Assembly: GCA_035578175.1 (NCBI GenBank)
Contig: JAQMRL010000001.1
Location: 371,249,720-371,313,719 of the forward strand
DNA from: Catonia carolina
Lineage: Eukaryota > Arthropoda > Insecta > Hemiptera > Achilidae
Reading direction: 5' to 3'
DNA length: 64,000 bases
Of this stretch, positions 32,433 through 43,132 are shown piece by piece; positions within the stretch are counted from its first letter, which is position 1, and each line of letters starts with the position of its first letter. Made by a program: the position numbers and the translations under genes. The notes below the pieces were generated by a model, which had not been told where the DNA came from, searched no databases, and saw nothing but the letters and a program-made list of their open reading frames with translations.

Positions 32433-32862
32433 GTCGCTGAGAGCGCTGTGGTAGAGAGCGGCTACTGGCTTGGCCTTGATGACAAAGGCCTCTGTCGGTA
32501 CGGAGCCGAAAGGTTTGTCGGGACGCCGTTGAAGGGCCTACCGCGCCGACAAAGGCCGGAAGAAGTATTGAAGGCCGGCAGCACAGTAAATTATTAATTA
32601 GAAGGGGTAACGGTGACATCTTTTAACTTAAATAATTTATTTTGTTGATTTCCCACTTAAAATAACACTGTCACTTGCAGACTTGGGCAACTACAAATAA
32701 AACCCTCGGTGTTGTAAAACTAACCGGTTTTTTTGAGACAATAGATTTTTCCTACATTCTAGGGAAGCCAAGAATTAATAAAAAAAGTAGGCCTACAATA
32801 CATTATCATCAATTCCTGTAACATTCTTAAATGTATTAATTAGGAAGAAAGGTTGTACGTAC

Positions 32863-32965
32863 TGCCATGATAGTATTCATCAGGGGTGAAGAGCCAACCA
32901 ACATCTAAATGAGTGTGAGGAACTACATGAATATTTAACATTCCCTTCTGAACTGCTGGACAACT
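32863..32965 (-). CDS. MAN2B1: lysosomal alpha-mannosidase, exon 2 (zinc site)
   Basis: The acceptor is gttttcag (to 32966) and the donor gtacgt (32862-32857). Phase 0 start. It encodes SCPAVQKGMLNIHVV, PHTHLDVGWLFTPDEYYHG plus one base of an Asn codon. H96 and D98 of the model (in PHTHLDVGW) correspond to the first His and Asp zinc ligands of GH38 alpha-mannosidases. With exon 1's final CGYQ it makes the CGYQSCP signature at the start of mature lysosomal mannosidases. Confidence 0.95.
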
Positions 32966-33106
32966 CTGAAAACAACACAATAAAACGTATAATAGATTGG
33001 TTCAGGATTTAGAATAAACAAGTTTATTTAGTGAAGTTGAATAATTTACGTTTACTCTTATAAACAATACTTTCTTAATAAAGGACTATGTAAAAATATA
33101 CTGTAT

Positions 33107-34450
33107 ACGAGGGTCATCTCTAAGGTAAAGACCGTTTTGTTGTAAAACATTTATTCAGATAAAAACAAGTGATAGGTACAGAATAAAATATGTAACCTAC
33201 ATTAATGCTCTACATAGTCACCATATTAATTAACACATTAGTCATAGCGATTCACTAGCTTCAATATACCCACGTCATATTCTTCTGCCGCCAGTTCATT
33301 TCGCCACTGATTCACAGCATCTTTAAGTTCATCGTCACCAGCGAATTGCTTACCACCCAAAATTTTTTCAATTTGCCAAACAAATGGTAATCTGAAGGCG
33401 CTAAATCTGGACTGTACGGTGACTGAAAATTTCCTGTCCATATCTTCTCAGTAAATCGAGCCTGCCACATGTAGACGTGCATTATCGTGCAAGAGTACGA
33501 TGCTGTCGGTAAGCCATCCACGGGGCTAAATTTGAATGGCACGTAGTAACTTGCGTAGTTTTGCAATAAAATTCTGTATTATTACAGTTGTTCCGTGTGG
33601 CGTAAAGTCAATCAACAGTATGCTTAATCGATCACAAAAGACAGTGGCCATCAATTTCCTTCCAAACGGCAAGCACCAACGAAATCGACAAAGATAAAGC
33701 CACTGGGCTTTATCTTTGTCGGTTTCGTTGGTGACTGAGGATGACGCTATTCACATGACTTCCGTTTTCTTTCTGGCGTGTTTAATAAGAAATCCACGTT
33801 TTGTTGCCGGTAGCTATTGAAATAACTCATTTACAAGAATTTATCACCATTTTCTCTGTAGTGCATCAGAAATTCCAACGCAGTCCCATTCGGATTTGTT
33901 TGTGTCGTTCCGATAACACGTACGTCACCCAACGCGCACAAACCTTTCTTAAGCCTAAATGGTCACACACAATGCGACCAATACAGCTCTTGAAACATCA
34001 GGGAAACTTAGGGCCAATTCAGATATTTTCACGCGACTATTGTTTTTGATTTCTTCATCGACCTTTTGCAACAAGTCCTTGTTGGTTATTAAGGGCCTCC
34101 CCGAACATTCTTCATCATACACATTAACTCTCGTATTTCTAAACCTTTCACACCATTTTCGAATGTTTCTTTCATTCATTACATTATGACCGTACACAGC
34201 AACCAACTGCCTATCAATTCCGACCGGTTTAACGTTTTGATGGTTTAAAAATCTTATCACTCCGCGTATTTCACAATTGGCGGCAACATCAATTATCTGA
34301 GTCATTTCAAAACGCAATAACACCAAACGTAAATAAAGATACAACAACGCGACAACTGACAAACAACAATGCAGTGTGTATATTACAAGACTGGCCTTCC
34401 GCCACACAGGTTAGCCAACCTCAAGGCGAGAAATTTCCCAACGGTCTTTA
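33107..34450 (-). pseudogene. mariner transposon relic, mauritiana-type motif
   Basis: Left end cgagggtcatctctaaggta; the inner part of the right end matches it in inverted form (ccaacggtctttacg near 34440), but the outer bases have diverged. Minus strand N-terminus from 34305: MTQIIDVAANCEIRGVIRFL, KWCERFRNTRVNVYDEE, GRPLITNKDLL. Later fragments include QSPYSPDLAPSDYHLF (third catalytic Asp, about 33385-33425). Many breaks, plus an internal hairpin at 33674-33733. Confidence 0.75.
33674..33733. repeat. 28-bp-arm hairpin
   Basis: Arms 33674-33701 and 33706-33733 (caccaacgaaat... / ...ggtttcgttggtg), one mismatch, 4-base loop. It interrupts the mariner relic. Confidence 0.9.
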
Positions 34451-35229
34451 CGTTAGTGATGTAGTTAGCAATAGGTTTTGTCAAATAAAGTGATATATTA
34501 TTATTTTTGTATAATAAATATTATAACTTTTTTTAAATTATATACCTTTGCATACCATGAAGAACCAAAGATTATACACAAATCGAACACCAGTTAAATC
34601 TTAAAGGTAATAAGGCAATAGAGCTTTCTTGTGTGAAGATTGGATCCCAATGGATCCAGCGGAGTTTTTTATTTGTTACAAAGTGATCAAGATATACAAT
34701 GTAAAGCTCAAAAAACTTTTTTCAAGTTTTTATTCTTGGGGTAATATTCATTGTAAAAAATAATAAAAATGAGTTTAATATTATTTAATACAAAATAAAA
34801 GAATTTATTGGTATGAAAGGCGATGCTATTTGTTTTTAAATTGGTTGGACAGTTTCATTTTTATAAAATTTTAATGGGAATTGAACTTGGACAAAATCAA
34901 TTTTCAGATTTTAACAGTTATTTACAGTTTGAAAAGCAGGGTTTCCAATGGTACTAAATCATATCTTCAACAAAACTAGTACTAATCCTTTTTTCATTAA
35001 TGTTGTAATTCTCATTCAGGAGTTAGGTGTCGAAGTGAGAACATGTAAAGTAGTGTAATTAGTTATTATTATAGTGCAAAGTGTTACACTATTAGTATTT
35101 TGATCAGAGTCAGCGAAAACAGTTGTGCCGCAAGTGTTGAACGTTGGTAAGTGCTGAACTCACATGGTAAACATAAAGTTTAATCTAATGCAGTTAAATA
35201 ATATTTTTTTATATTTAACAATACAATTG
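34451..35229. other. nothing recognised
   Basis: AT-rich intron 1 sequence. Confidence 0.35.
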
Positions 35230-35318
35230 CCCACAACAGACAGGTGGAGAGTTAAATTATTTGCATTCGATCTGATACTTCCAGGGTTACAAAAAAATAG
35301 TTCTGTTTTTTATCACAT
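35230..35318 (-). repeat. SINE-like family A, left part of a split copy
   Basis: Reads caacagacaggtggagagtt ... gttctgttttttatcacat. The remainder resumes at 38056 after the inserted transposon. Confidence 0.8.
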
Positions 35319-38055
35319 CGTCGCAACAATAGTGAAGTAGCGAATCTGCGTTTTTTTGCGAATTTGAGTTATTACCATTATTGGCCACTACTTGTGCCTA
35401 TATACACTGTGGTGAAGTATTATATCTGTATTATATTCCGTTGTCAAGAAAACACCATGTGTTTTTTAGCGAAAGTGCATGAGTTAATAATTTCACCACC
35501 GTGAACGGTTGAATCTGAAAATTTGTTACTTCACTAATGCGAGTTATGTTCACTGTCCCCAAATTCACAGTGATGAAGTAACGAATCTGCCAGATACGCT
35601 ACTTCAACATTATTGTTTTCTACATTCATTTCAGATTCAACACGGTGAAGTAGCGAATCTCGCAAATATTTTTTTTATTCACAACTCTAGTTTTTTATAT
35701 AGCTTATTTTATAAGTCACTAAAGTGAAGAATAATAAATACAGTAATGATAAATTAGTATGTTTTAATGATGTCATAATTGCCGTAACGTTAGTGAACTT
35801 TTAATTGCTGTTCTCACGAGCCATAAGGCACTTTCTCATGTTTGTTTATTAATATGCCTATTCCTGAAATTCGGCGTTCTGATCAACAAAAATAGTATTT
35901 GTTTGTAGTATTATGTTTGGAGGTTTACGTCATAGTTCATTAACAATAAAAGCTAAGTAAATTAATCTCCTGGTAAATCAATTTTTATATTCGTCGCATA
36001 AATCTGTTGTTGTGACTCACGTATTCATTCATTTATTTGACCATTCTCGTTCGATCGAGATCTATTATTGTCAAGTTATTGGCTTTTGTGATTGTTATAA
36101 TTTTTATACTTTATTCAACTTTATTTTTATAGTTATAGGCCTACTTTAGTTTTCCTAGTAACATTTTCATACTTATTTAATTTTATACTTATTGTTACTG
36201 TAGTATTAAGAAGAAAACATGAATATTAAAGAATTTCAATTTTTTCCTAATACGGTATTCACAAAAACTGATTACGATTCGGAGCAGTTTGATAAATTTG
36301 AAGTGAAACTCATACAAGGACGATCTTCACTGTCACGGGTTGTAAAACCCTACAAGAAAACTTTATAACGAATTAACAATCGTTAAAGCCTACCATGAAT
36401 TCTAATTTAATTCGCCGTCAACGACAAATGTTCCTGACAAACTACCTAATGTGCACGAGAAGTCTGAAGTTGAAGATGAATTTTAACACAATTTGATGTT
36501 CTGCTTTAAAAAAAATTTTGTTAAATCTATGATTTAATAATTTGATGTTTCTTTAAAATAATTGTAAAATTAGCAGCATATTCTATTATAAACAATATTG
36601 CATTTATAGACTTAAAATCTCAGAATCGGGACTGGAGTAAAATGTTTAAAACCTTGAAAAGCTAGGAATTACATAATACAAAGAAAGGAAAGTTATCTAC
36701 GGTCTGTATAAGAATCAAAAATCTGTTATGAGAACTGCGGGGTGTGAAAAAGAAGCTGCTGTAAAAAAAGGTGTGCAACAAGGATGTTCATTGTCACCAC
36801 TACTTTTTAACTTCTGTATGGAAGAGGCTATAAATGAAGTGTAGGAAAAATTTAACGCAGGAATAAAAATTCAAGAAGAAACAATAAAACTGCTGAGATT
36901 CGCCGATATCGTAGTATTAGCCAAGACAAACAGACAAAGAAAGAACTAGAAGAATTAGAGGATATCTTACATAGAATGGATGAGATCCATGAATCTATGA
37001 ATGAATGGATGGATGAGATCATGAGAAAGCATTCGTGACAATTAATAAGAACAAAATGAAAGTGTTGTACAGCAACAAAAGTGGTTTAGAAGAAATGGGA
37101 CATTTAAAAGTAGGCAACGAAAACATACAGGAAGTCGGGAAATTTTGTTATCTAGGGAGTAAAATAACAAAGGATTAGAAGCACAAGTGATATCAAAAGT
37201 AGGATTGATCAAGCTAGAAAGGTCTTTGAAATGAAAAACAGCTTACTGACTACAAACATTGATTTACAGATTAGGAAAATTTCTTAAAACACTATGTTTG
37301 GAGTGTAGCATTGTACGGAAGTGAAACGTGGGTGATAGGGGCTGTAGAAAGGAAGGGGAGAAAAGCTTTTGAAATGTGGTGTTACAGGAATATGTTAAAG
37401 ATTTGGTGGGTAGACATAATAAGTAATTTAGAGGTTCTTAGACGAGTGAATGAAAAAAGAAGTTATGGAAACACCTTATCAGAAGAAGGGATAGGCTAGT
37501 TGGGTATATCTTAAGACATCCAGGTATTGGTATATCAGTAATGGAGGGTAATATTGAAGGAGTGAATTGTACAGGATGGCAAAGGTTAGAATATATAAAG
37601 CAAATTACAAAAGATGTAGGGTATTGCAGGTATGTAGATATGAAACGACTTGCGCAAGATCAAACAGCTTGGATAACTGCAGCAAACCAGTCGAGAGACT
37701 GATGACAAAAAAAGACTAAAAATAATAAAACTCTTAGTTCATTACTAAACATCTGTGCAGATTCGACAGTTTATATAGGTAAACCTTTACCAGTAGAACA
37801 AAATATTAATTATTCACCATGGTCAACTAGTGAATCTGTGGTTTTTGGTATTGTCAAGCAATTTTTTTAAATTAATAAATTTAATTCATTCATTAAACCA
37901 TAACCAACGTGTTAAACATAAAACGTAAATACAACTTCTGCAAAAAGATAAAAGATTGCATTAAAATCTGGTTTTATAAAGATTGGCAAAACTTGTTTTC
38001 TTTCTCCTGAAAAAGAATACTTTTGCAGATTCGCTACTTCACCATTTTTGTGACG
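35319..38055. mobile_element. TIR transposon with subterminal GTGAAGTAGCGAATCTG repeats
   Basis: Inverted ends cgtcgcaacaatagtgaagt (35319) and its counterpart ending gtgacg (38055); about 28 of 32 bases match. The motif gtgaagtagcgaatctg stands at 35332, 35572 (variant) and 35645, and inverted at 35591 (variant) and 38026. It lies precisely inside a family A copy. The interior holds a LINE relic (36615-37715) and a short open frame from 36219 (MNIKEFQFFPNTVFTKTDYD...) with no recognised domain. No transposase recognised. Confidence 0.65.
36615..37715 (+). pseudogene. RTE-like LINE relic (RT palm to C-terminus)
   Basis: Shifted plus frames read KKGVQQGCSLSPLLFNFCME (about 36760-36825), KLLRFADIVVLAKTN (FADD with the second D lost), SVALYGSETWVIGAVERKGR, KAFEMWCYRNMLKIWW and EVLRRVNEKRS. 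Stops and shifts throughout. A short ATGAAT/GGATGA expansion interrupts it near 36978-37025. Confidence 0.75.
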
Positions 38056-38357
38056 AATGGTCAATCCATTATATGACTGAAGCATTTAAAACAGAAGATG
38101 TAGAAAATATACCAGTCACTGTTATCACCTCTGAGAGTAATGAATTTCATTATGCAACCAAAGCCTATGGTGAATGAAGTGAAGGTGTCTATTGCTGGGT
38201 GGAAAGTAGATGCTTTTCAGAGGGCCTGACATACTGATAAGCATATTTTTCCATTCAGTAAGGAAGGCTATGGTAAACCACCTCACTCCTTGGTTTACTT
38301 AGTAAAGCCTTAAAAGGTTCAAAGCAGCCTTTCAGCTGATGACCTAAAGAACAACAA
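38056..38357 (-). repeat. SINE-like family A, right part of a split copy
   Basis: Continues from 35318: ggtcaatccattatatgact ... cagctgatgacctaaagaac with a caa-rich tail. Confidence 0.8.
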
Positions 38358-38429
38358 TACAATAGGTATTAATACATTGCTCATTAAACCGTTGGCCTGC
38401 ACATTTTACGCACCACGGTTTTTTGTTGC

Positions 38430-38925
38430 AGAATATTCGTGAATATTTAAATGAAATGTGCACTCTAGGGAAAAATTATATGTAATCAAAGTTGTAGAAC
38501 ATTAAAATATCTACAACTTTTATTACAAGTGTTTTTTTCCTACAATGCTTAGTTTAGCATCAATTAGTGATTTTCTGTATTTTGCTCATCAAAATCAGTA
38601 AAAAGAATGGCGATTTATTGCGGCCATAGTATACAATAAGGGAAAAAGTTTATAGAATAAAGTTATAGGAAATTAAAAAACCTACAACTTTTATTTCAAG
38701 CATTTTCTACTAAAGGCTATTTTATTGTCAATTAGTGATTTTCCTTACTTTTAACTTTGACAATATTGATTTAAATTTTACATCATTCACTCATGAAAAA
38801 AATTAGGGTATTTTTTCATTTCACATTATTTACTACCGATTAAACATAGGTTAAATGTTGTACAATTTACATTGGCAAGAGAAAGTTGTGTGTGTTTTAC
38901 ACCAAATTTTTTGAAATTGTAGCAA
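38430..38925. repeat. repeat family B, partial copy
   Basis: Contains the family's twin blocks (aaagttgtagaacattaaaa ... ctacaacttttattacaag), cattcactcatgaaaaaaat and acattggcaagagaaagttg. Ends caccaaattttttg. Confidence 0.7.
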
Positions 38926-39588
38926 TTTTAATTTAGTATCCGAGTAATGAAACTGTCAAATCTTTTTTTTTTTGACTACAATATATTTTTATTTGCAACT
39001 GTATAAAATTAACAACAAGCAAATTTTATAAAAAAAAGGATACAAATATTGAAAAATTTTAAGACATTGAGGAGGTCGCTGCCCATTGACAGTACTCCAA
39101 ACGTAATCATTAAGTTAGTTCATTATTTTGTTAATTATTTACTTATTTTATTATGTTTTTCGTTAATTTTGACATCTCATGATATCCCTACTATAGAATC
39201 GTTTCAGTCTTCATATAGGGGCCATAATCTGGTAAATCTGGTGTGTCTAGGTCAACAATGAGCTGGTTTGGATTATTGGGTAATTTCTTTTTAAATCCTG
39301 TGTATGTGCGTAGGAACACATCATTGATGTACGGGATGTTTAAGTCTGTGTGTAGTGTATCAATCGTTACATAAAAGGGAGCACTAAATTATCTGTCTTA
39401 ACAGTTTGGACTGAAAGCGTTGTATTTTTAAAATGACCGATGGTTTGGCACAACAGTAAACCTGGCTGCTATACATCCAAATGGATCTAAGGTAACACTT
39501 ATAAACTAGTAGTTTTAGATAAAGTAGGAGTTTAGAAGATCTGGAAATCAGCGAATCTGTCAAATCTTAATAAAAATTAAACACTTAC
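38926..39588. other. intron 1 proximal part, nothing recognised
   Basis: AT-rich; no exon or named repeat. Confidence 0.35.
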
Positions 39589-39819
39589 CTGATAACCACA
39601 GGACTTTGAACCCGCATTTTCAGAAGCAATTCCAAAATATCCAGGCAAGAAATTTAATTCTTTATCGTTATAATTACCAGTTTCATTAATGTTTGTAATA
39701 TTTTTATGATTTATCTCTTCGTAATGTCGTCTGCTAATTTCAACAACATTAGCCTTGCTTTCATTATCTAGTAATGTAGCTGATACACTAGTTAATAAAA
39801 ACAAAGTGTACTTAAACAT
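39589..39819 (-). CDS. MAN2B1: lysosomal alpha-mannosidase, exon 1 (signal peptide)
   Basis: The ATG is at 39819; the donor is gtaagt (39588-39583). It encodes 77 residues: a hydrophobic signal peptide (MFKYTLFLLTSVSATLL), then an Asn-rich spacer with potential N-glycosylation sites (KNITNINETG), and GSKSCGYQ at the end. The CGYQ|SCP junction with exon 2 is a hallmark of lysosomal alpha-mannosidases. These GH38 enzymes remove alpha-linked mannose from N-glycan fragments in the lysosome. The ATG chosen is the first after a TATA box and directly starts the signal peptide. In insects several mannosidase II paralogues exist, so MAN2B1-like is the safest name. Confidence 0.92.
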
Positions 39820-39872
39820 CTTATCAGATTAATATTCATTAAAGTAATAATATGAAAATTATAGATCCAGTG

Positions 39873-39881
39873 CTATTTATA
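39873..39881 (-). promoter_or_regulatory. TATA box of the mannosidase gene (candidate)
   Basis: TATAAATAG on the minus strand, 54 bp upstream of the ATG. It predicts a start site near 39845 and a 5' UTR of about 25-30 nt. Confidence 0.5.
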
Positions 39882-42035
39882 GAGCTAATACTAGAATTAC
39901 TCATATATTATAGTATTACTTAATACCTGTTCAATGAATGTCATTGGAATGCCAACACAAAGAAATTGTTTATTTGTAATCCAAGAATTAATGCTACTAC
40001 AAAACATGAATAATTATTTTCTAATACTGTAGATTCATTGTAATTATATCACAATGTATTAATCATAACTGAATATTTATTAAACCTATAGTATGTCTCA
40101 GAAAAACTAACTGCTGTATCAAAATAATACAAAATCAGTTAGAATATAGCAATTAATATAACTGTGCAAGGGAATACTATTTTATAATTTTTGGTTGGAA
40201 ATAATGTTTCCATATGGAATTCAGTTTCAATTATGTTTTTAAATGAAAAAGTGGTTGGACTATGCATGTAATGTCATACATGCTGGAGTTGATAAAAATC
40301 AAAAGATTAAATTACGACATACAGTATAAAATTCCATTTGTACAAACTATATATGTATCTGCGATAACTGTTATCTATCATGTGATAACTGTCTCTGCGA
40401 TTCCATAGTGCATATACTTAGTATTAAATATGAGTGTTTATAGAAGTGATGGCGATACGTCTATCGAAGGGGATTCTAAATACTATCGCCTGCACCTATG
40501 AATCATGGAGACAGATGTGTAGCAGGAGCATCCAATAGGCATTAAGTTAGATGGGACTATTTTATTCACGCGATGACAGCGTGTCTTTCACAGGTATACA
40601 GACCTGAGAGCGGTATACCAACTATGCCGTGCTTTCAGTCTGTCCTTGTATTTGTTACAATTTCAGTGATAACAGAGGTAGACTGTGAATGGTTAATTGA
40701 CGAGGTGAGGATGAAAGCTGGGCATAGTTCTCGTCAGTAGAGTAGGCGGCGTTCTTCTTCCGACTGGAGGAGCAGGGCATCCAGCAGTGTAGCTGCTTTT
40801 GAAGAGGTGGGGGAGGAACTGGAGATAGCCTTCACTGCTGCCTCGGAGAGAAGTGGCCACTGGCTAGGCAAGTACGTCTACACTGCTACCTAATGGATAG
40901 GAGTGGTCGCCGAAGTGGCAAACACTGTTTACCGCTGCCTCCAGGAGGAGCAGTTGCTAGTGAAGTGAAGCGAAGGGGTGGAGTCTGTTGGAGGGCAAAA
41001 AAAGATTAAGTTATACACAATAATGACGAGTGTACAAGCTAATCTTCTCGTGGAGAAGATTGATGCTGACTGACTATAGTAACTGAGTGCCTCAACTAGC
41101 CGAGTCCACCGTATGCCTTAGTCACTTGTAGTCAAACAAGCGCTGTGGTGCTGTGCACCAGCACTGTACTGTCGCCAAAACACTAACGATGGACCAGCTT
41201 AGAAATAGTATGGTATCAAGGTAAGGATAAGATAAAATATCTCAAGAACGGAACATCGTACAAAGTTGAAACTTAAGTTAGATACCACTAGAGGACCAGA
41301 CATGAACATTTTCATTGAAAACGGTCAACCAGAAATAATTTATTTGTGTCATTTTTCACTTTTTTGTGATTTTTTCCAAAATAGCTCCCACAATTTTTTT
41401 AAAAATTTTCTATGTTGAAATGGTAATGTATGTTACTACAATTAACTCTCAGCTTCATAGATAGTTTTGATCACTTTACTCCTTAGTTTTGACTATCTTA
41501 CTACACACAGATTGCATTTATAATCCCAAACTGTAATTTGTTGTTTTAATAATTTTTTACCCCTGCAGTCCTAAAGATGATGAACAATTGTGATTTTACT
41601 GTGTGTAAGATGAAGTACAGGAAGGCTTGACACTTACATAAAAATATCAGTTAATACAAATTTATATTTCAAATTTACTCTCTTTCTATGTTCGAAAATT
41701 CCATTGTGTGTTAAAGCATTCAATGAAACTCAGAAATGTTTAACTGATACAACCACAGAACTAACTGAAGAGAATTCTTTTCAGTATATTTGAATTTCAA
41801 AATGTTGAAGACACTTAAATGTTTAAAACAACTCCGCAATTCATACTGAACTTCAATGCATTAAAAACTGTATTAACTTAAATCCATCCATTACCGATTT
41901 TATTTTCATTCGGTGACAACAGAATAATTTTAGAGAAACTTGTTTAAATAAATATAACAACAAGAAATTTTTTTAAACATATTATTTACTAAATAAAGAA
42001 TATCAACAATCATAATAGTTTCAGTTAAAACTGAA
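39882..42035. other. intergenic region between HGSNAT-like and mannosidase genes
   Basis: Contains the HGSNAT 3' UTR and the mannosidase promoter. A candidate poly(A) signal AATAAA (minus) lies at 41899-41904, 132 bp after the HGSNAT stop. A more GC-rich block at 40700-41000 has loosely repeated units (agtggccactggctaggcaa / agtggtcgccgaagtggcaa) and a small hairpin (aatcttctc gtg gagaagatt, 41041-41061). No gene recognised. Confidence 0.45.
41215..41425. repeat. repeat family B, internal fragment
   Basis: Reads aacatcgtacaaagttgaaa ... accactagaggaccagacat ... gaaaacggtcaaccagaaat, as in 43300-43460 and 50960-51130. Confidence 0.75.
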
Positions 42036-42217
42036 TTATAACTTCAAAAAGAATTGACAATTATACAAACAATAAGAAATATATATCCATAAAGCAGTTC
42101 CCCAAATAGCTTCTAACATCAGAATGAAATGCGTGTTCATAACAGTCAGCGACCAATGCCAAGGAAACATTCTATAAGTAACAGTGTGTCCAACATACAG
42201 CAGAATTGAATTCATTC
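42036..42217 (-). CDS. HGSNAT: HGSNAT-like acetyltransferase, last exon
   Basis: The acceptor is ctcttttttttag (to 42218); the TAA stop is at 42038-42036. It encodes MNSILLYVGHTVTYRMFPWH, WSLTVMNTHFILMLEAIWGT and ALWIYISYCLYNCQFFLKL. This matches the conserved MNSILVYVGHE....FPF.W region and the last membrane helix with a short basic/hydrophobic end seen in HGSNAT. It completes a Gly codon from the previous exon. HGSNAT transfers acetyl groups across the lysosomal membrane to terminal glucosamine of heparan sulphate. Confidence 0.93.
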
Positions 42218-42248
42218 CTAAAAAAAAGAGAAAGAAATTATAAAATAT

Positions 42249-42643
42249 TGTTGTTGTTTAGGTCATCAGTTGAAAGGCTGGTTTGAACCTCTAGAGGCTT
42301 TGTTAAGTAAAATGAGGAGTGAGGTGGTTCATTATTGCTTTCCTCAATGGGTGGAAAAGTATGCTTATCAGCATGCCAGGCCCTCTGAAAAGGATCTACT
42401 TCCCACCCTGCAAATGACACCTTCACTTCATTCACCACATCAAGCTGTATAATGAAATTCATTACTCTTAGAGGAGATAACTCTGACTAGTGTCTTTTAC
42501 ACCTCTACCTCTTCTTTTCTTAAATGTTTCAGTCATATAATTGGCTGACCATGTGATAAGAAACAGAACTAATTTTTATAGCTTTGGAACAAGCATATCG
42601 AGTGAAAATAATTTAACACTTCACCTGCTTGTAATGGGCAACA
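42249..42643 (+). repeat. SINE-like family A, full copy
   Basis: From ttgttgtttaggtcatcagt to cttgtaatgggcaacata; 31 bp from the last HGSNAT exon. Confidence 0.8.
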
Positions 42644-43132
42644 TAAAATTTTATAAAAATTAGGTAATTAATTTTAAATGGAAGATAATTATTAAAATAA
42701 GAGAAAAACAGATGTTATTGTTTTTTAAGTCCCCAACCCTCTAGTGTAAGGTAATATATTTTACCATTTTACAATTAACTTATTGGGTTTATTACACAGC
42801 ACAAAAATTCTAAATAAAACAGCTTTTCTACTTCTTCATCAGTTTAAGTATTCATGTAGATAATCACGCTCAAAACAACAATAAAATTATCTCAGTGGCT
42901 CAGTTAGTAGCAAAAAAGGTTATTGAGCTGAATGTTTAATTCTCAGTTAGTATATGGGAAGTACTTCTCACTACACCAAAAATATCTATTTTTCACAGGA
43001 CACTGTAATCACTAATGAACAAGCCAATAAAGGAATTTCAAATAAGTAAATTTAAACAATCATTCAAAAACGAATGTCTTAAAAATGGCTCCAATTACGT
43101 AATAACATTTTAAACATAATTATTTAATTTAA
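42644..43132. repeat. AT-rich stretch with a tRNA-like SINE head
   Basis: Near 42894-42960 tcagtggctcagttagtagc and gaatgtttaattctcagtta resemble A and B boxes of a tRNA-derived SINE. The rest is unrecognised. Confidence 0.35.

Larger units (their letters stand above)
31966..32618 (-). mobile_element. solo LTR (copy B) of histone-stem-loop LTR family
   Basis: A 653-bp unit with ends TGTCACCG...CGGTGACA and 4-bp duplication TCTT (31962-31965, 32619-32622). On the minus strand the TATA box is about 187 bp from the 5' end, the single stem-loop is at about 593-608, and the LTR ends at 653. This gives an inferred U3 of ~215, R of ~395 and U5 of ~40 bp. GC content is far above the surroundings. 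No AATAAA/ATTAAA follows the TATA box. It lies in intron 2 of the mannosidase gene, same strand, about 245 bp from exon 2. Confidence 0.85.

Noticed and set aside
42238..42462. ORFs of 60-92 codons in family A copies (also 49585-49863, 20943-21131, 37983-38177)
   Set aside because: They are frames of a repeated non-coding element, with unrelated breaks in each copy.
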